A DNA stretch of 64,000 nucleotides from an uncultured Blautia sp. GTDB taxonomy: Bacteria; Bacillota; Clostridia; Lachnospirales; Lachnospiraceae. This document shows positions 16,449 to 24,201 of the stretch, one piece after another; the stretch's first letter is position 1, and each line of letters opens with the position of its first letter. The translations under genes and the position numbers were made by a program. The notes beneath the pieces are model-generated. The model searched no databases and had not been told where the DNA came from. It saw only the letters and a program-made list of their open reading frames with translations. The DNA lies in contig URVB01000009.1 of the NCBI GenBank assembly GCA_900551075.1, positions 1 through 64,000 of the forward strand. Direction: 5' to 3'.

Positions 16449-17831
16449 ATGCGTGCGGAATATAAGCGTGATATGAATCATAATTATTTAGTTCTCCAGG
16501 GGGATATACCAGTGGATACTTCCTCCTATCAGGTGCGTATGCTTGCCGGTAATGAGATACCTTTATTATTAAAATGCAGGATGCAGGGTTTAGATGGAAA
16601 GCTGCTGTTTTATTACGAAATCACATCGAAGCAGTCATTAGCAGACCTCTTCGAAAATAAGAAGCTTCGTATCGCAGACTTACAGGCTGTTTTTGGAGGA
16701 TTTGTCCATGTTATGGAAGAAATGGCGGAATATCTGCTGAATCCCGGGCAGCTCGTTCTGCGTCCGGAATATATGTATATGGATGTGGAAAAACAGGAAT
16801 TGTTTTTTTGTTATCTTCCGGGATTTGAGAAGGAGGTTAAGGAACAGTTTCAGTGTCTGACAGAGTATATCCTTCCGAAACTCGATCATGAGGACAGCCA
16901 GGCTGTGATGCTTGGTTATGGAATCTACAGGCGTGCACTGGAGGACTGCTTTCATTTGGAATATATTAAGGAAGAGCTGTATCAGATGAAAGGAGAGGCC
17001 CGGGAGCCGGCGGCCATAAAGGCACCGGAAAAAGAAACAGAAGCTTCAAGTTTAACGGAAGAGGCTATAAGGCAGGAAGACTTGTGGAGTTTTAAAGAAA
17101 TACCGGAAAAAGAAGGTGTTCAACAGAAAGAAACAGAGCAGGAGGAAACACGTGAAAAAAGGGCAGGGCTTAGGAAAATAGTTCCCGGATGTTTCTGCGG
17201 GGCAGCTATGGTATTTGCAATATTGGCAGCGGAGCTGGGCGGATGGATACCGTGGCTGAGAATTGAATGGATGGCAGGAGGGATTCTGGCTTTGGCAGGC
17301 TGTGGCATGATGATTTATTTCTTTGTTGAAAGGCGCAGAAAAGCAGAGAATGAAGAAAAGGTACAAGACTATATAAAGAAGCGGGAAACAGTCACAGCGG
17401 ACAATACCTCCATGGCTGCAAAGGCAGCAGAAAGTCATGCTTATGAATCCCCTGGGATATCTGAGGCAGCACAGCCTTTAAACCAGCAGGAAAATTTCGG
17501 GGAAACCGTTGTTTTGTCAGCAAGTCCCATAGCCGGTCCGGCAAGTCTTGTAAGCCGGGAGCCGGGAGAATTGGCGACCATTTATCTCTTGGAGGAGTTG
17601 ACGATAATCGGAAAGCTGGGCAATGCATCCGATGCAGTGATTGATCTGCCGACAGTGAGCCGCGTTCATGCAAAAATAAGAAAACGGGAAGAGGAATATT
17701 ATCTCACAGATTTGAATTCCAGAAACGGAACATCCGTGAATGGACAGATGCTGAAAGGGGATGAAGAATATCTGCTTCAAAATGAGGATGAAGTGGATTT
17801 TGCACAAGCAAGATATATTTTTTTAAAATAA
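16449..17831 (+). CDS. DUF6382-like and FHA domain protein closing the tad operon
   Basis: 460 aa. The N-terminal domain (about 1-180) resembles the DUF6382 module that accompanies FHA domains in clostridial tad loci. A Glu-rich linker, two membrane helices (MVFAILAAELGGWIPWL; GGILALAGCGMMIYFFV) and another linker follow. The C-terminal FHA domain (about 385-460) has the phosphothreonine-binding residues: GNASDAVIDLPTVSRVHAKI and DLNSRNGTSVNG. It may sense Ser/Thr phosphorylation and regulate pilus assembly. ATG at 16449 after GGGAGGA; a GTG at 16446 is possible. Confidence 0.83.
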   Translation: MRAEYKRDMNHNYLVLQGDIPVDTSSYQVRMLAGNEIPLLLKCRMQGLDGKLLFYYEITSKQSLADLFENKKLRIADLQAVFGGFVHVMEEMAEYLLNPGQLVLRPEYMYMDVEKQELFFCYLPGFEKEVKEQFQCLTEYILPKLDHEDSQAVMLGYGIYRRALEDCFHLEYIKEELYQMKGEAREPAAIKAPEKETEASSLTEEAIRQEDLWSFKEIPEKEGVQQKETEQEETREKRAGLRKIVPGCFCGAAMVFAILAAELGGWIPWLRIEWMAGGILALAGCGMMIYFFVERRRKAENEEKVQDYIKKRETVTADNTSMAAKAAESHAYESPGISEAAQPLNQQENFGETVVLSASPIAGPASLVSREPGELATIYLLEELTIIGKLGNASDAVIDLPTVSRVHAKIRKREEEYYLTDLNSRNGTSVNGQMLKGDEEYLLQNEDEVDFAQARYIFLK

Positions 17832-17841
17832 AATATTTATT

Positions 17842-17870
17842 TTGATATTATGTGCAAAATCTGTTACAAT
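17842..17870 (+). promoter_or_regulatory. Promoter of the rhomboid gene
   Basis: TTGATA (17842-17847), 17 bases, TACAAT (17865-17870). Located just after the tad operon stop, so the rhomboid gene has its own transcript. Confidence 0.65.
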
Positions 17871-17876
17871 ATGCCT

Positions 17877-17966
17877 ATTATCAGATGGGAGATGACTCCC
17901 GGTTCTAAAGGCGGTGAGTAACATATTTGTATCAGTGGCGGGTGTTAATCTCTCATAGAGCGGGCC
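17877..17966 (+). other. Structured 5' leader of the rhomboid gene
   Basis: The leader contains a hairpin GGGAG-ATGA-CTCCC and an outer pairing ATGGGAGA with TCTCTCAT (one G-U), enclosing GC-rich segments (AAGGCGG, GGCGGG). I cannot match it to a known riboswitch. Confidence 0.35.
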
Positions 17967-17984
17967 TTGAAGAGGGAAAAGAGG

Positions 17985-18593
17985 ATGTCTGTGGAAGAAA
18001 TAAAAAAAGAGCCTTTGACGGCTGCGTTGGTGATACTGAATATATTGGCTTTTTTTGCAGTAGAGTTTAGCGGAAGCTCTGAGGATACGATGCATATGCT
18101 GGACTGCGGAGCTGTGTATGTCCCGTTTATCCTGGAGAACGGGGAATATTACAGGATATTCACCAGTATGTTTCTGCATTTTGGTATGGAACATCTGGCA
18201 AATAACATGCTTGCACTATTTGTACTGGGCAGCAGGCTGGAGCGCACTGTGGGAAAAGTGCGCTTCCTCCTGATTTATCTTTTGGGCGGTATTACGGGCA
18301 ATTTGGTATCTCTGCTTCTGGAAATCAGAACTCAGGCTTACGCTGTTTCTGCAGGAGCTTCAGGTGCAGTGTTTGCGGTGATGGGCGCTATGATTTATGT
18401 GATTCTGCGCAGGAAAGGACAAGTCGGGGACCTTTCTGTGAGGCAGATTCTGATCATGGCGGTCTTGTCGCTTTATTTCGGCTTTACCAGCAGCGGCGTA
18501 GACAATGCGGCTCATGTAGGAGGGATGCTTGGCGGCTTTTTTATGGCAGTTCTTTTGTATCATCCCAAAAGGATACGAAAAACAGTACCTTGA
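17985..18593 (+). CDS. Rhomboid-family intramembrane serine protease
   Basis: About 202 aa with six or more membrane helices. The catalytic Ser126 in GASGAVFAVMG and His177 in VDNAAHVGGMLGG are both present, as is the HFGMEHLANNMLALFVLG segment with the conserved His/Asn of helix 2. It cleaves membrane proteins within the bilayer; targets unknown. The ATG at 17985 follows GAGGGAAAAGAGG; a TTG at 17967 is an alternative. Its 3' end overlaps the convergent kinase gene by 34 bases. Confidence 0.92.
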   Translation: MSVEEIKKEPLTAALVILNILAFFAVEFSGSSEDTMHMLDCGAVYVPFILENGEYYRIFTSMFLHFGMEHLANNMLALFVLGSRLERTVGKVRFLLIYLLGGITGNLVSLLLEIRTQAYAVSAGASGAVFAVMGAMIYVILRRKGQVGDLSVRQILIMAVLSLYFGFTSSGVDNAAHVGGMLGGFFMAVLLYHPKRIRKTVP

Positions 18594-19234
18594 TGCAGCG
18601 TGCTGTCTGCTTCCAGTCGTCCTCCATGTGCTTCGATGATCTGCTTTGTGATTGCCAGGCCAAGTCCCGTTCCGCCTGGCTTGTATGTTACGAAGGGAAG
18701 GAAGAGCGTTTCAAGCTGTTCGGAATCCATTCCGCACCCATTGTCCTGTATAGAAATACAGATGCCCTGCTGTAGGGGAACGGCAGAGACAAGGATTTTT
18801 CCGTTTGGACCGGAAATAGATTCCTGTGCATTGCGCAGCAAATTTAATAAAGCCTGCCGCATTTTAATACGGTCAAGGGGAAGTGCCGGCAGGTCGGAAG
18901 AAATGTTTGCTTCCAACGTGATTCCTAAATAATCCAGCGTAGGTTTTACGATGGCTGTGACTGAACGCAGATAATCGCCTGTATCGGTGGGAGTCAGACA
19001 TAAATTCCCCGCATTGCTGTAATCAGATAATTCGTTTAATAATTCTTTGATATACTCCAGATTTTCTATGATATCCGCCCAGCATTTACTGGCAGCGATT
19101 TCCGGATGGGTAGAGGCTATCATTTGTAATTCGCTGTTGATCAATGCAATAGGATTGCGGATTTCATGGGAAAATTTTGAAAGAGTAAAACGGAAATCTT
19201 CCGTTTGCTGTTCTACTGTGGTTTTTGCCTGCAT
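18560..19234 (-). CDS. Sensor-less histidine kinase
   Basis: Soluble kinase of 224 aa that consists only of the transmitter: H box KFSHEIRNPIALI (His23), N box NLLRNAQESI, G1 DNGCGMD, F box LFLPFVTYKPGG, G2 GTGLGLAITKQIIEAHGG. No membrane helix, PAS or HAMP region precedes it, and no response regulator is adjacent. It resembles the KinB/Spo0-type cores of sporulation phosphorelays, but an input domain is absent. ATG at 19234 follows GAGGTGATGAT. Partner unknown. Confidence 0.87.
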   Translation of the reverse strand: MQAKTTVEQQTEDFRFTLSKFSHEIRNPIALINSELQMIASTHPEIAASKCWADIIENLEYIKELLNELSDYSNAGNLCLTPTDTGDYLRSVTAIVKPTLDYLGITLEANISSDLPALPLDRIKMRQALLNLLRNAQESISGPNGKILVSAVPLQQGICISIQDNGCGMDSEQLETLFLPFVTYKPGGTGLGLAITKQIIEAHGGRLEADSTLHQGTVFRILLG

Positions 19235-19361
19235 ATCATCACCTCATGGGAAGTTTATCACCCGTTATTTCCATAATCAACAAATTTCGTATTGAAAAAA
19301 TCGAAGAAATGCGACACAATAGAAAGAAAAGGTACCGAATAATGTAGGAGGGTAGAGAAAA

Positions 19362-19766
19362 ATGGAAAATTGTATTTTTTGTAAAATTGCAAATGGAGAA
19401 ATACCGTCAGCGACACTTTACGAAGACGGGGAATTCAGAGTGATTCTGGATCTGGGCCCTGCAACCAGGGGACATGCCCTGATTTTGCCGAAAGCTCATG
19501 CTTCGAATATTTATGAGATGCCGGATGATCTGGCTGCTAAAGCGATGCTTTTGGCAAAAAAGATGGCCGGGAGGATGACGAGGGCTCTGAATTGTGATGG
19601 GTTTAATGTAGTTCAAAATAATGGAGAGGCGGCAGGCCAGACTGTTTTTCATTTCCATATGCATTTGATACCAAGATATCAGGGGGATGAAGCGGGAATC
19701 ACCTGGACCCCGGGAAAGCTATCTGATGAAGATAGAGAGGAAATCTTGACAAAAATGGGAAAGTAA
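19362..19766 (+). CDS. HIT-family nucleotide hydrolase (Hint-like)
   Basis: 134 aa. N-terminal CIFCKIANGEIPSATLYED (with the two cysteines of the Hint zinc site) and the histidine triad HFHMHLIPR near residues 107-115. Hydrolyses nucleoside phosphoramidates or similar. Preceded by an AGGAGGG site. It stands alone between the divergent kinase and the duplicated sigma factor genes. Confidence 0.93.
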   Translation: MENCIFCKIANGEIPSATLYEDGEFRVILDLGPATRGHALILPKAHASNIYEMPDDLAAKAMLLAKKMAGRMTRALNCDGFNVVQNNGEAAGQTVFHFHMHLIPRYQGDEAGITWTPGKLSDEDREEILTKMGK

Positions 19767-19793
19767 TTTCAGGTTTTACCGGAGAAAATACGA

Positions 19794-20330
19794 ATGATGA
19801 AGTTTAATGAGGATTTTAAGGATATTTATCAAAAATACCAAAGATTCTCAGCAGGAATTGCCTTCAAAATTGTGAAAGATAAAGCGGCAGCGGACGACAT
19901 CAGTCAGGAAGTCTTCTATCATCTTTATAAATTGGGAGAGAAGTTGGATTTAGCTGATGAAGAGAGAGTCAGATCTTTAATTGCCACGGCGACTGTGAAT
20001 AAGGCGAAGGATTATTTCAGGAAAGCACATGTGAAGATGGAATTGTGTGTGATGAATGACGATGCCGGAAAGGAAATTGAAGACAGGAAATATAATCCTG
20101 AAGCAAGAATGCTCCGAATAGAAGAAAAAGAATACAGAAAGCTGGTGTTAGAGCGACTTTATGATAAGAACCCGATGAATTACGATATTCTGATGAAAGT
20201 CAAGTATTATGGCATTCCGCCGGATACCGTTGCCGCAGAATATGGTATCACCAGAAATAATGTGAATAATCGAATCTATAAGACCAAAATTTGGATAGCA
20301 GAGGAAATGTCCAAGCTATATAGTAAATAA
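19794..20330 (+). CDS. Sigma-70 family RNA polymerase factor, copy 1
   Basis: 178 aa, ECF-like size. Region 2: QKYQRFSAGIAFKIVKDKAA with DISQEVFYHLYK (about 12-48); region 4 helix-turn-helix near 130-170 (YDILMKVKYYGIPPDTVAAE, then ITRNNVNNRIYKTKIW). Likely directs transcription of a small regulon. A near-identical gene follows 78 bases downstream, and the 22-base leader (AGGTTTTACCGGAGAAAATA) is copied as well. An ATG-ATG start leaves two options. A partner anti-sigma factor is not adjacent; the DUF4367 protein at 22232 is the nearest candidate. Confidence 0.85.
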   Translation: MMKFNEDFKDIYQKYQRFSAGIAFKIVKDKAAADDISQEVFYHLYKLGEKLDLADEERVRSLIATATVNKAKDYFRKAHVKMELCVMNDDAGKEIEDRKYNPEARMLRIEEKEYRKLVLERLYDKNPMNYDILMKVKYYGIPPDTVAAEYGITRNNVNNRIYKTKIWIAEEMSKLYSK

Positions 20331-20408
20331 ATTATTTGAGGATGGGGAAAGAAAGGAATTTTGGCAAATATGGAGAAATAAATCTAGGTTTTACCGGAGA
20401 AAATACAA

Positions 20409-20954
20409 ATGATGAAGTTTAATGAGGATTTTAAGGATATTTATGAGAAATACCAAAGATTCTCAGCAGGGATTGCATTCAGAATTGTGAAAGATAAGGC
20501 CACTGCAGATGATATCAGCCAGGAAGTCTTCTATCATCTTTATAAAATGGGTAAGAAATTGGATTTATCCGATGAGATGAAGGTACGGTCTTTGATTATT
20601 ACCGCAACTGTGAATAAAACAAAGGATTATTTCAAAAAAGCACATGTAAAAGCAGAATATTGTGTACTTGACGATGACAGCGGGAGAGGGATAGAGGATG
20701 ACCGGTATAATCCTGAAGCAAGAATGCTCCGCATGGAAGAAAAGAAGTACAGAAAGCTGGTATTAGCTAGGCTTCGTGATAAGAATCCGATGAATTATGA
20801 TATTCTGATGAAAGTCAAGTATTATGGCATTCCGCCAGATTCCGTCGCTGCAGAATATGGCATCACGAGAAACAACGTGAATAACAGAATCCGCAGGACG
20901 AGAATCTGGATAGCAGAGGAATTGTCCAGGCTATACGGAAAGAAAACTCCGTAG
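20409..20954 (+). CDS. Sigma-70 family RNA polymerase factor, copy 2 (tandem duplicate)
   Basis: 181 aa. It is the tandem duplicate of the gene at 19794: the first 17 residues differ at a single position and long blocks later are identical (for example YNPEARMLR, KNPMNYDILMKVKYYGIPPD, EYGITRNNVNNRI). Differences cluster in region 2 after the DDISQEVFYHLYK block and in the linker (VKAEYCVLDDDSGRGIEDD). The conserved region 4 suggests that both copies read similar promoters. It ends three bases before the end of the convergent murG gene. Confidence 0.85.
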   Translation: MMKFNEDFKDIYEKYQRFSAGIAFRIVKDKATADDISQEVFYHLYKMGKKLDLSDEMKVRSLIITATVNKTKDYFKKAHVKAEYCVLDDDSGRGIEDDRYNPEARMLRMEEKKYRKLVLARLRDKNPMNYDILMKVKYYGIPPDSVAAEYGITRNNVNNRIRRTRIWIAEELSRLYGKKTP

Positions 20955-20957
20955 CTT

Positions 20958-22028
20958 TTATTTTGATTTTGCACAGCCTTCAATAAGGGAAACAATTTGC
21001 CGAATCGAATCCAACTGTCTGCTTGCGGCCATAGCATCGGTATAAGCCTGGCGGTTGGCATACAGTTCGCGGATAGCATTTGCCAAAGTCTCCTCTGTGA
21101 TTTCTTCCTCTTCAAGAACCATACTATAGCCCTGGCGTTCAAAGGAGCGTGCATTTAAAATCTGGTCGCCCCGGCTTGCTTTGGCAGATAACGGTATCAG
21201 CAGGTTCGGTTTATGAAGTGCGTTGATTTCACAGATTGCATTTGCACCTGCACGGGAGATGACAATATCGGCAAGTGCAAACAGATCCGGCAGCTCTTTT
21301 TTGATGTATTCATACTGGACGTAGCCTTTTGTTTCATTCAGGGTTTGGTCTGTTTTTCCTTTGCCGCAAAGATGAATAACCTGGAAGTCTTCCAGAAGTT
21401 CTGGCAGAATCCTGCGAATGCTGTTGTTGACGGATGCTGCACCAAGGCTTCCCCCGATCACCATAAGAACAGGTTTTTCAGAGGTAAAGCCGCAAAACTT
21501 TCTGGCCGCTTCTTTATTTCCGTTTAAGAGTTCCTGACGGATAGGTGTACCGGTAAGCACGGCCTTTTCTTTGGGAAGGCTTGCTGCGGTTTCCGGAAAA
21601 TTGCAGCATATCTTTGCAGCGGAGGGAATACACAATTTATTGGCAAGACCGGGGGTCATGTCGGATTCATGAATGATGGCAGGAATCTTACAACGTTTGG
21701 CGGCAATGACTACAGGAACGGTGACAAAGCCTCCTTTTGAGAATATAACATCAGGTTTCAACTGCTTGAGAAGCTTTTTGGCTTCGCTGAAGCCTTTGAG
21801 AACCCGAAACGGGTCAGAAAAATTTTTCAAATCAAAGTAGCGTCTCAATTTACCGGAAGAAATTCCGTAATATGGAATACCCAGCTCTTCAATCAGCTTC
21901 TTTTCGATGCCGTCATAGGAGCCGATATAGGAAATTCGGTAGCCCGCTTCCTGAAGAGTGGGGATTAATGCGATATTTGGGGTTACATGGCCGGCGGTAC
22001 CGCCGCCGGTGAGTACGATATGCTTCAT
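20958..22028 (-). CDS. murG: MurG: UDP-GlcNAc transferase of peptidoglycan synthesis
   Basis: Transfers GlcNAc to lipid I to give lipid II at the cytoplasmic face of the membrane. 356 aa, normal length. GT-B fold motifs: GGGTAGHVTPNIAL at the N-terminus, FSKGGFVTVPVV, HESDMTPGLANK, GGSLGA (about 184), and SRAGANAICEI with donor-binding residues. The AGGAGGAACCCT site fixes the ATG at 22028. It is not within a division cluster here, and it lies between the sigma factor pair and the DUF4367 gene. Confidence 0.94.
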   Translation of the reverse strand: MKHIVLTGGGTAGHVTPNIALIPTLQEAGYRISYIGSYDGIEKKLIEELGIPYYGISSGKLRRYFDLKNFSDPFRVLKGFSEAKKLLKQLKPDVIFSKGGFVTVPVVIAAKRCKIPAIIHESDMTPGLANKLCIPSAAKICCNFPETAASLPKEKAVLTGTPIRQELLNGNKEAARKFCGFTSEKPVLMVIGGSLGAASVNNSIRRILPELLEDFQVIHLCGKGKTDQTLNETKGYVQYEYIKKELPDLFALADIVISRAGANAICEINALHKPNLLIPLSAKASRGDQILNARSFERQGYSMVLEEEEITEETLANAIRELYANRQAYTDAMAASRQLDSIRQIVSLIEGCAKSK

Positions 22029-22051
22029 AGGGTTCCTCCTGAATAATCATT

Positions 22052-22121
22052 TTACTGTTACAATGCACAGCCGCACTGTAAATAATAATATGCTCCGCGG
22101 TACATTGACCGTGAACAGTAA
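22052..22121. repeat. Imperfect inverted repeat between murG and the DUF4367 gene
   Basis: TTACTGTT (22052-22059) is mirrored by AACAGTAA (22114-22121), with CAATGCAC and the complement of GTACATTG as a second, imperfect pair inside, and CCGC/GCGG near the centre. The whole resembles a small palindromic intergenic repeat (MITE- or REP-like). No coding potential. Confidence 0.45.
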
Positions 22122-22197
22122 TATTTTACTAATAAATATGAACCCATGAAGCAAAATTGTCAAGGAAAGTTGCAAGTTTTCGGACCTTTCCTGAGGC

Positions 22198-22219
22198 TAT
22201 GCCGCAGATGCTGCGGCAT
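22198..22219 (+). promoter_or_regulatory. Hairpin next to the ribosome site of the DUF4367 gene
   Basis: ATGCCGCA-GATGC-TGCGGCAT forms an 8-bp stem that ends only two bases before the CGGAGGATAAC ribosome site. It could modulate translation start. Confidence 0.4.
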
Positions 22220-22231
22220 TCGGAGGATAAC

Positions 22232-23269
22232 ATGAAAAAAAGATTTGAGGAAGATGACGAATTGGATAGGCTTCCGGAGGACGATGAGCTGGATAAATTC
22301 CTGGATGATGAGGAATTAAAGAAGTTTCTGGAGTATGAATATGTGAAGGAAGCAGATGAGATGGTCGCAGCCCTTTTTTCAGAGGAAGATGATGAGGAAT
22401 ATGAGTCGTCGGACGAAGAGGTTCAGGCTTCATACGAAAAGCTGGTAGCGCGTATGAAAGCGGACGGGATTTACCGTGCGGATGAAGCAGACGATACGGT
22501 TGTACCAGACCGTCCGGCGGGCACCGGTATGCGTATGGAGACGGCAGCAGAGCTTGTGCCGGATTTGGACGTTCTGTCTCTTGCTGCACAGCATTCTGCG
22601 TCTGCTGTTGAAACGGAAAAAATCATTCCTATGTCTGCCGCTGCAGATGCCAAGGTCCGCCGGGCCGGGAGAAAACGGGCGGCACAGGGCGCTTTCCGGA
22701 AGGTGGTCAAGTATGTTGTTGCCTGCACAATTTGTCTTGTCTTCGTCAGTGTATCAGGCGAGGCAGGGCGAAATTATTTTGTTGAAAGAATTCGTTTACT
22801 TAGTGGTGATGATACAAGATTTGTGATAGACAATGATGAAAATAATGAAATGGCCAATACAGATGAATATGAGGCAATTAATGCAGTAGAAAAACAATTA
22901 GGGGTTAAAGTTCCTGAATTTTTTTATCGGCCAGAACATTTTGATTTTATAGATTATGAAATAGATGAATATGCTGTAGTTGCGCGGTTAGAGTACCAGT
23001 ACAATGATCATATTATTACTCTTTTTATTGATAAAGAAGATGAGGATAGTGCAAGTAAAACAGACAGTTTACATGGAAGAAAGGCTAAAACAGTCCCCAT
23101 AATTTATGAAGATATTGATGCAAAAGTGTGGAAAATTGATGAAGGAGAAGCACGTTTATCAAGTTGCGTTGCTCAATGGAAGAGAAAAGGGGTAATTTAT
23201 CATCTTTCTGGTAGGATAGAATTTGAAGAGTTTATTAAGATGATTGAAGAAATAAGATATAAAGAGTGA
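22232..23269 (+). CDS. Chimeric DUF4367-type membrane protein (anti-sigma-like)
   Basis: 345 aa. An acidic cytoplasmic part (1-150, many EDDE/DDE runs), one membrane helix (about 157-175, VVKYVVACTICLVFVSVSG) and an external domain with the DUF4367 look (GVKVPEFFYRPEHFDF...YNDHIITLFID...WKRKGVIYHLSG). Such proteins often act as anti-sigma or sensor partners. The gene is mosaic: up to about 22770 GC is near 50 percent or more, and after it about 32-35 percent, with the switch right after the membrane helix. A CGGAGGATAAC site supports the ATG at 22232. Partnership with the sigma factors upstream is inference. Confidence 0.75.
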   Translation: MKKRFEEDDELDRLPEDDELDKFLDDEELKKFLEYEYVKEADEMVAALFSEEDDEEYESSDEEVQASYEKLVARMKADGIYRADEADDTVVPDRPAGTGMRMETAAELVPDLDVLSLAAQHSASAVETEKIIPMSAAADAKVRRAGRKRAAQGAFRKVVKYVVACTICLVFVSVSGEAGRNYFVERIRLLSGDDTRFVIDNDENNEMANTDEYEAINAVEKQLGVKVPEFFYRPEHFDFIDYEIDEYAVVARLEYQYNDHIITLFIDKEDEDSASKTDSLHGRKAKTVPIIYEDIDAKVWKIDEGEARLSSCVAQWKRKGVIYHLSGRIEFEEFIKMIEEIRYKE

Positions 23270-23336
23270 TTTTGTTCAATATTTATCGTATCAATGTTGT
23301 AAAGGTAGTTTGCAATAGAGAAAGGGGTGAAAGGGT

Positions 23337-23816
23337 ATTAGTAAATGGAGGCGGATTCTTGGAGCTGGTATTATAGCAGGTATATTGTCAGTAACTACTA
23401 CAATACCAGCATCAGTGCAAGCTTCAAGTATTTTAGATGAAGTGACGGATACGGAGACAACAGAAGATTTTGCCGAGGATACTAGTTATAGTTTGTTACG
23501 AGGCGTTAATTTAAATTATGGAACCGTAAAAATCCAAAAATTATCTAGCAGTGAAGTAAGCATTTATGGTTTAACACAGTGTCATCGTGCGTGCGATACG
23601 GTTTATTTAAGTATCTACTTAGAACGGAAAGTTGATGGAAGTTATGCAACTTATAAATCCTGGAATTTTACAACGGATAATGCGACTAGTCTTAGCCGGA
23701 GTATGAGGGTACTTGTGCCAAGTGGGACTTACTATCGTGTTCGTGGTTACCATGCTGCAAAAGATGGTTCCAAAGAATCTACAACAACATTAACCAGCGG
23801 AATTCTGGTAAATTAA
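23337..23816 (+). CDS. Secreted hypothetical protein with apparent ATT start codon
   Basis: About 159 aa. The reading frame opens after a TGA at 23328 and encodes a convincing signal peptide from codon 23337 on: ISKWRRILGAGIIAGILSVT, then TIPASVQA as cleavage site. The first codon of that peptide is ATT, preceded at the right distance by GAAAGGGGTG. No ATG, GTG or TTG lies between the stop and the signal peptide; the first canonical start (TTG, 23385) would cut the signal peptide in half. The mature part is beta-rich (LNYGTVKIQKLSSSEVSIYG, YYRVRGYHAAKDGS). I do not recognise the family. The gene is AT-rich like the 3' half of its neighbour. Confidence 0.6.
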   Translation: MSKWRRILGAGIIAGILSVTTTIPASVQASSILDEVTDTETTEDFAEDTSYSLLRGVNLNYGTVKIQKLSSSEVSIYGLTQCHRACDTVYLSIYLERKVDGSYATYKSWNFTTDNATSLSRSMRVLVPSGTYYRVRGYHAAKDGSKESTTTLTSGILVN

Positions 23817-23867
23817 CGGTGAGATTGCGACACTCCCGTCCTTTTACCAAAATTCTTTGAATTTCAA

Positions 23868-24073
23868 ATTCCCGCCTGAGCAGCGGGGACTGAGAAATGT
23901 TGATTCCCGTGTGAGCAGCGGGGATTTTGAAACATCAATTCCCGCCTGAGCAGCGGGGATTGGGAAATGTCGATTCCCGCCTGAGCAACGGGAATCGATA
24001 TGTACGTGATTTCTGTGTGAGCGACAGAAATCATGTATATTCATTATTTTTGTGTGAGCAGCAGAAATAATGA
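23868..24073. repeat. Array of six covarying hairpins with constant TGAGC loop
   Basis: Six stem-loops with loop motif TGAGC at 23877, 23912, 23947, 23982, 24018 and 24055, so spaced by 35, 35, 35, 36 and 37 bases. Units 1-3 have arms ATTCCCGC or ATTCCCGT with GCGGGGAY; unit 4 CGATTCCCG/CGGGAATCG; unit 5 GATTTCTG/CAGAAATC; unit 6 TCATTATTT/AAATAATGA. The arms change together while the loop stays, which points to selection for structure. Linkers are 10-13 bases; the first and third share GAAATGT. The array fills the region after the secreted protein gene. Confidence 0.85.
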
Positions 24074-24201
24074 GATAATCATGAAAAATTAAATAGCGGA
24101 GCATGGGTGCATACTGAAGGATGAAAAATACCAAAGAGAAATAAAAAAAGTACTTGTAAACTTCCATTACCGTCCTGCAGTGCGAAGTGTTCGCGGAACA
24201 A

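Noticed and set aside
23868..24073. CRISPR array
   Set aside because: Linkers are only 10-13 bases, the repeat arms vary from unit to unit while pairing is kept, and no cas genes are in the window.
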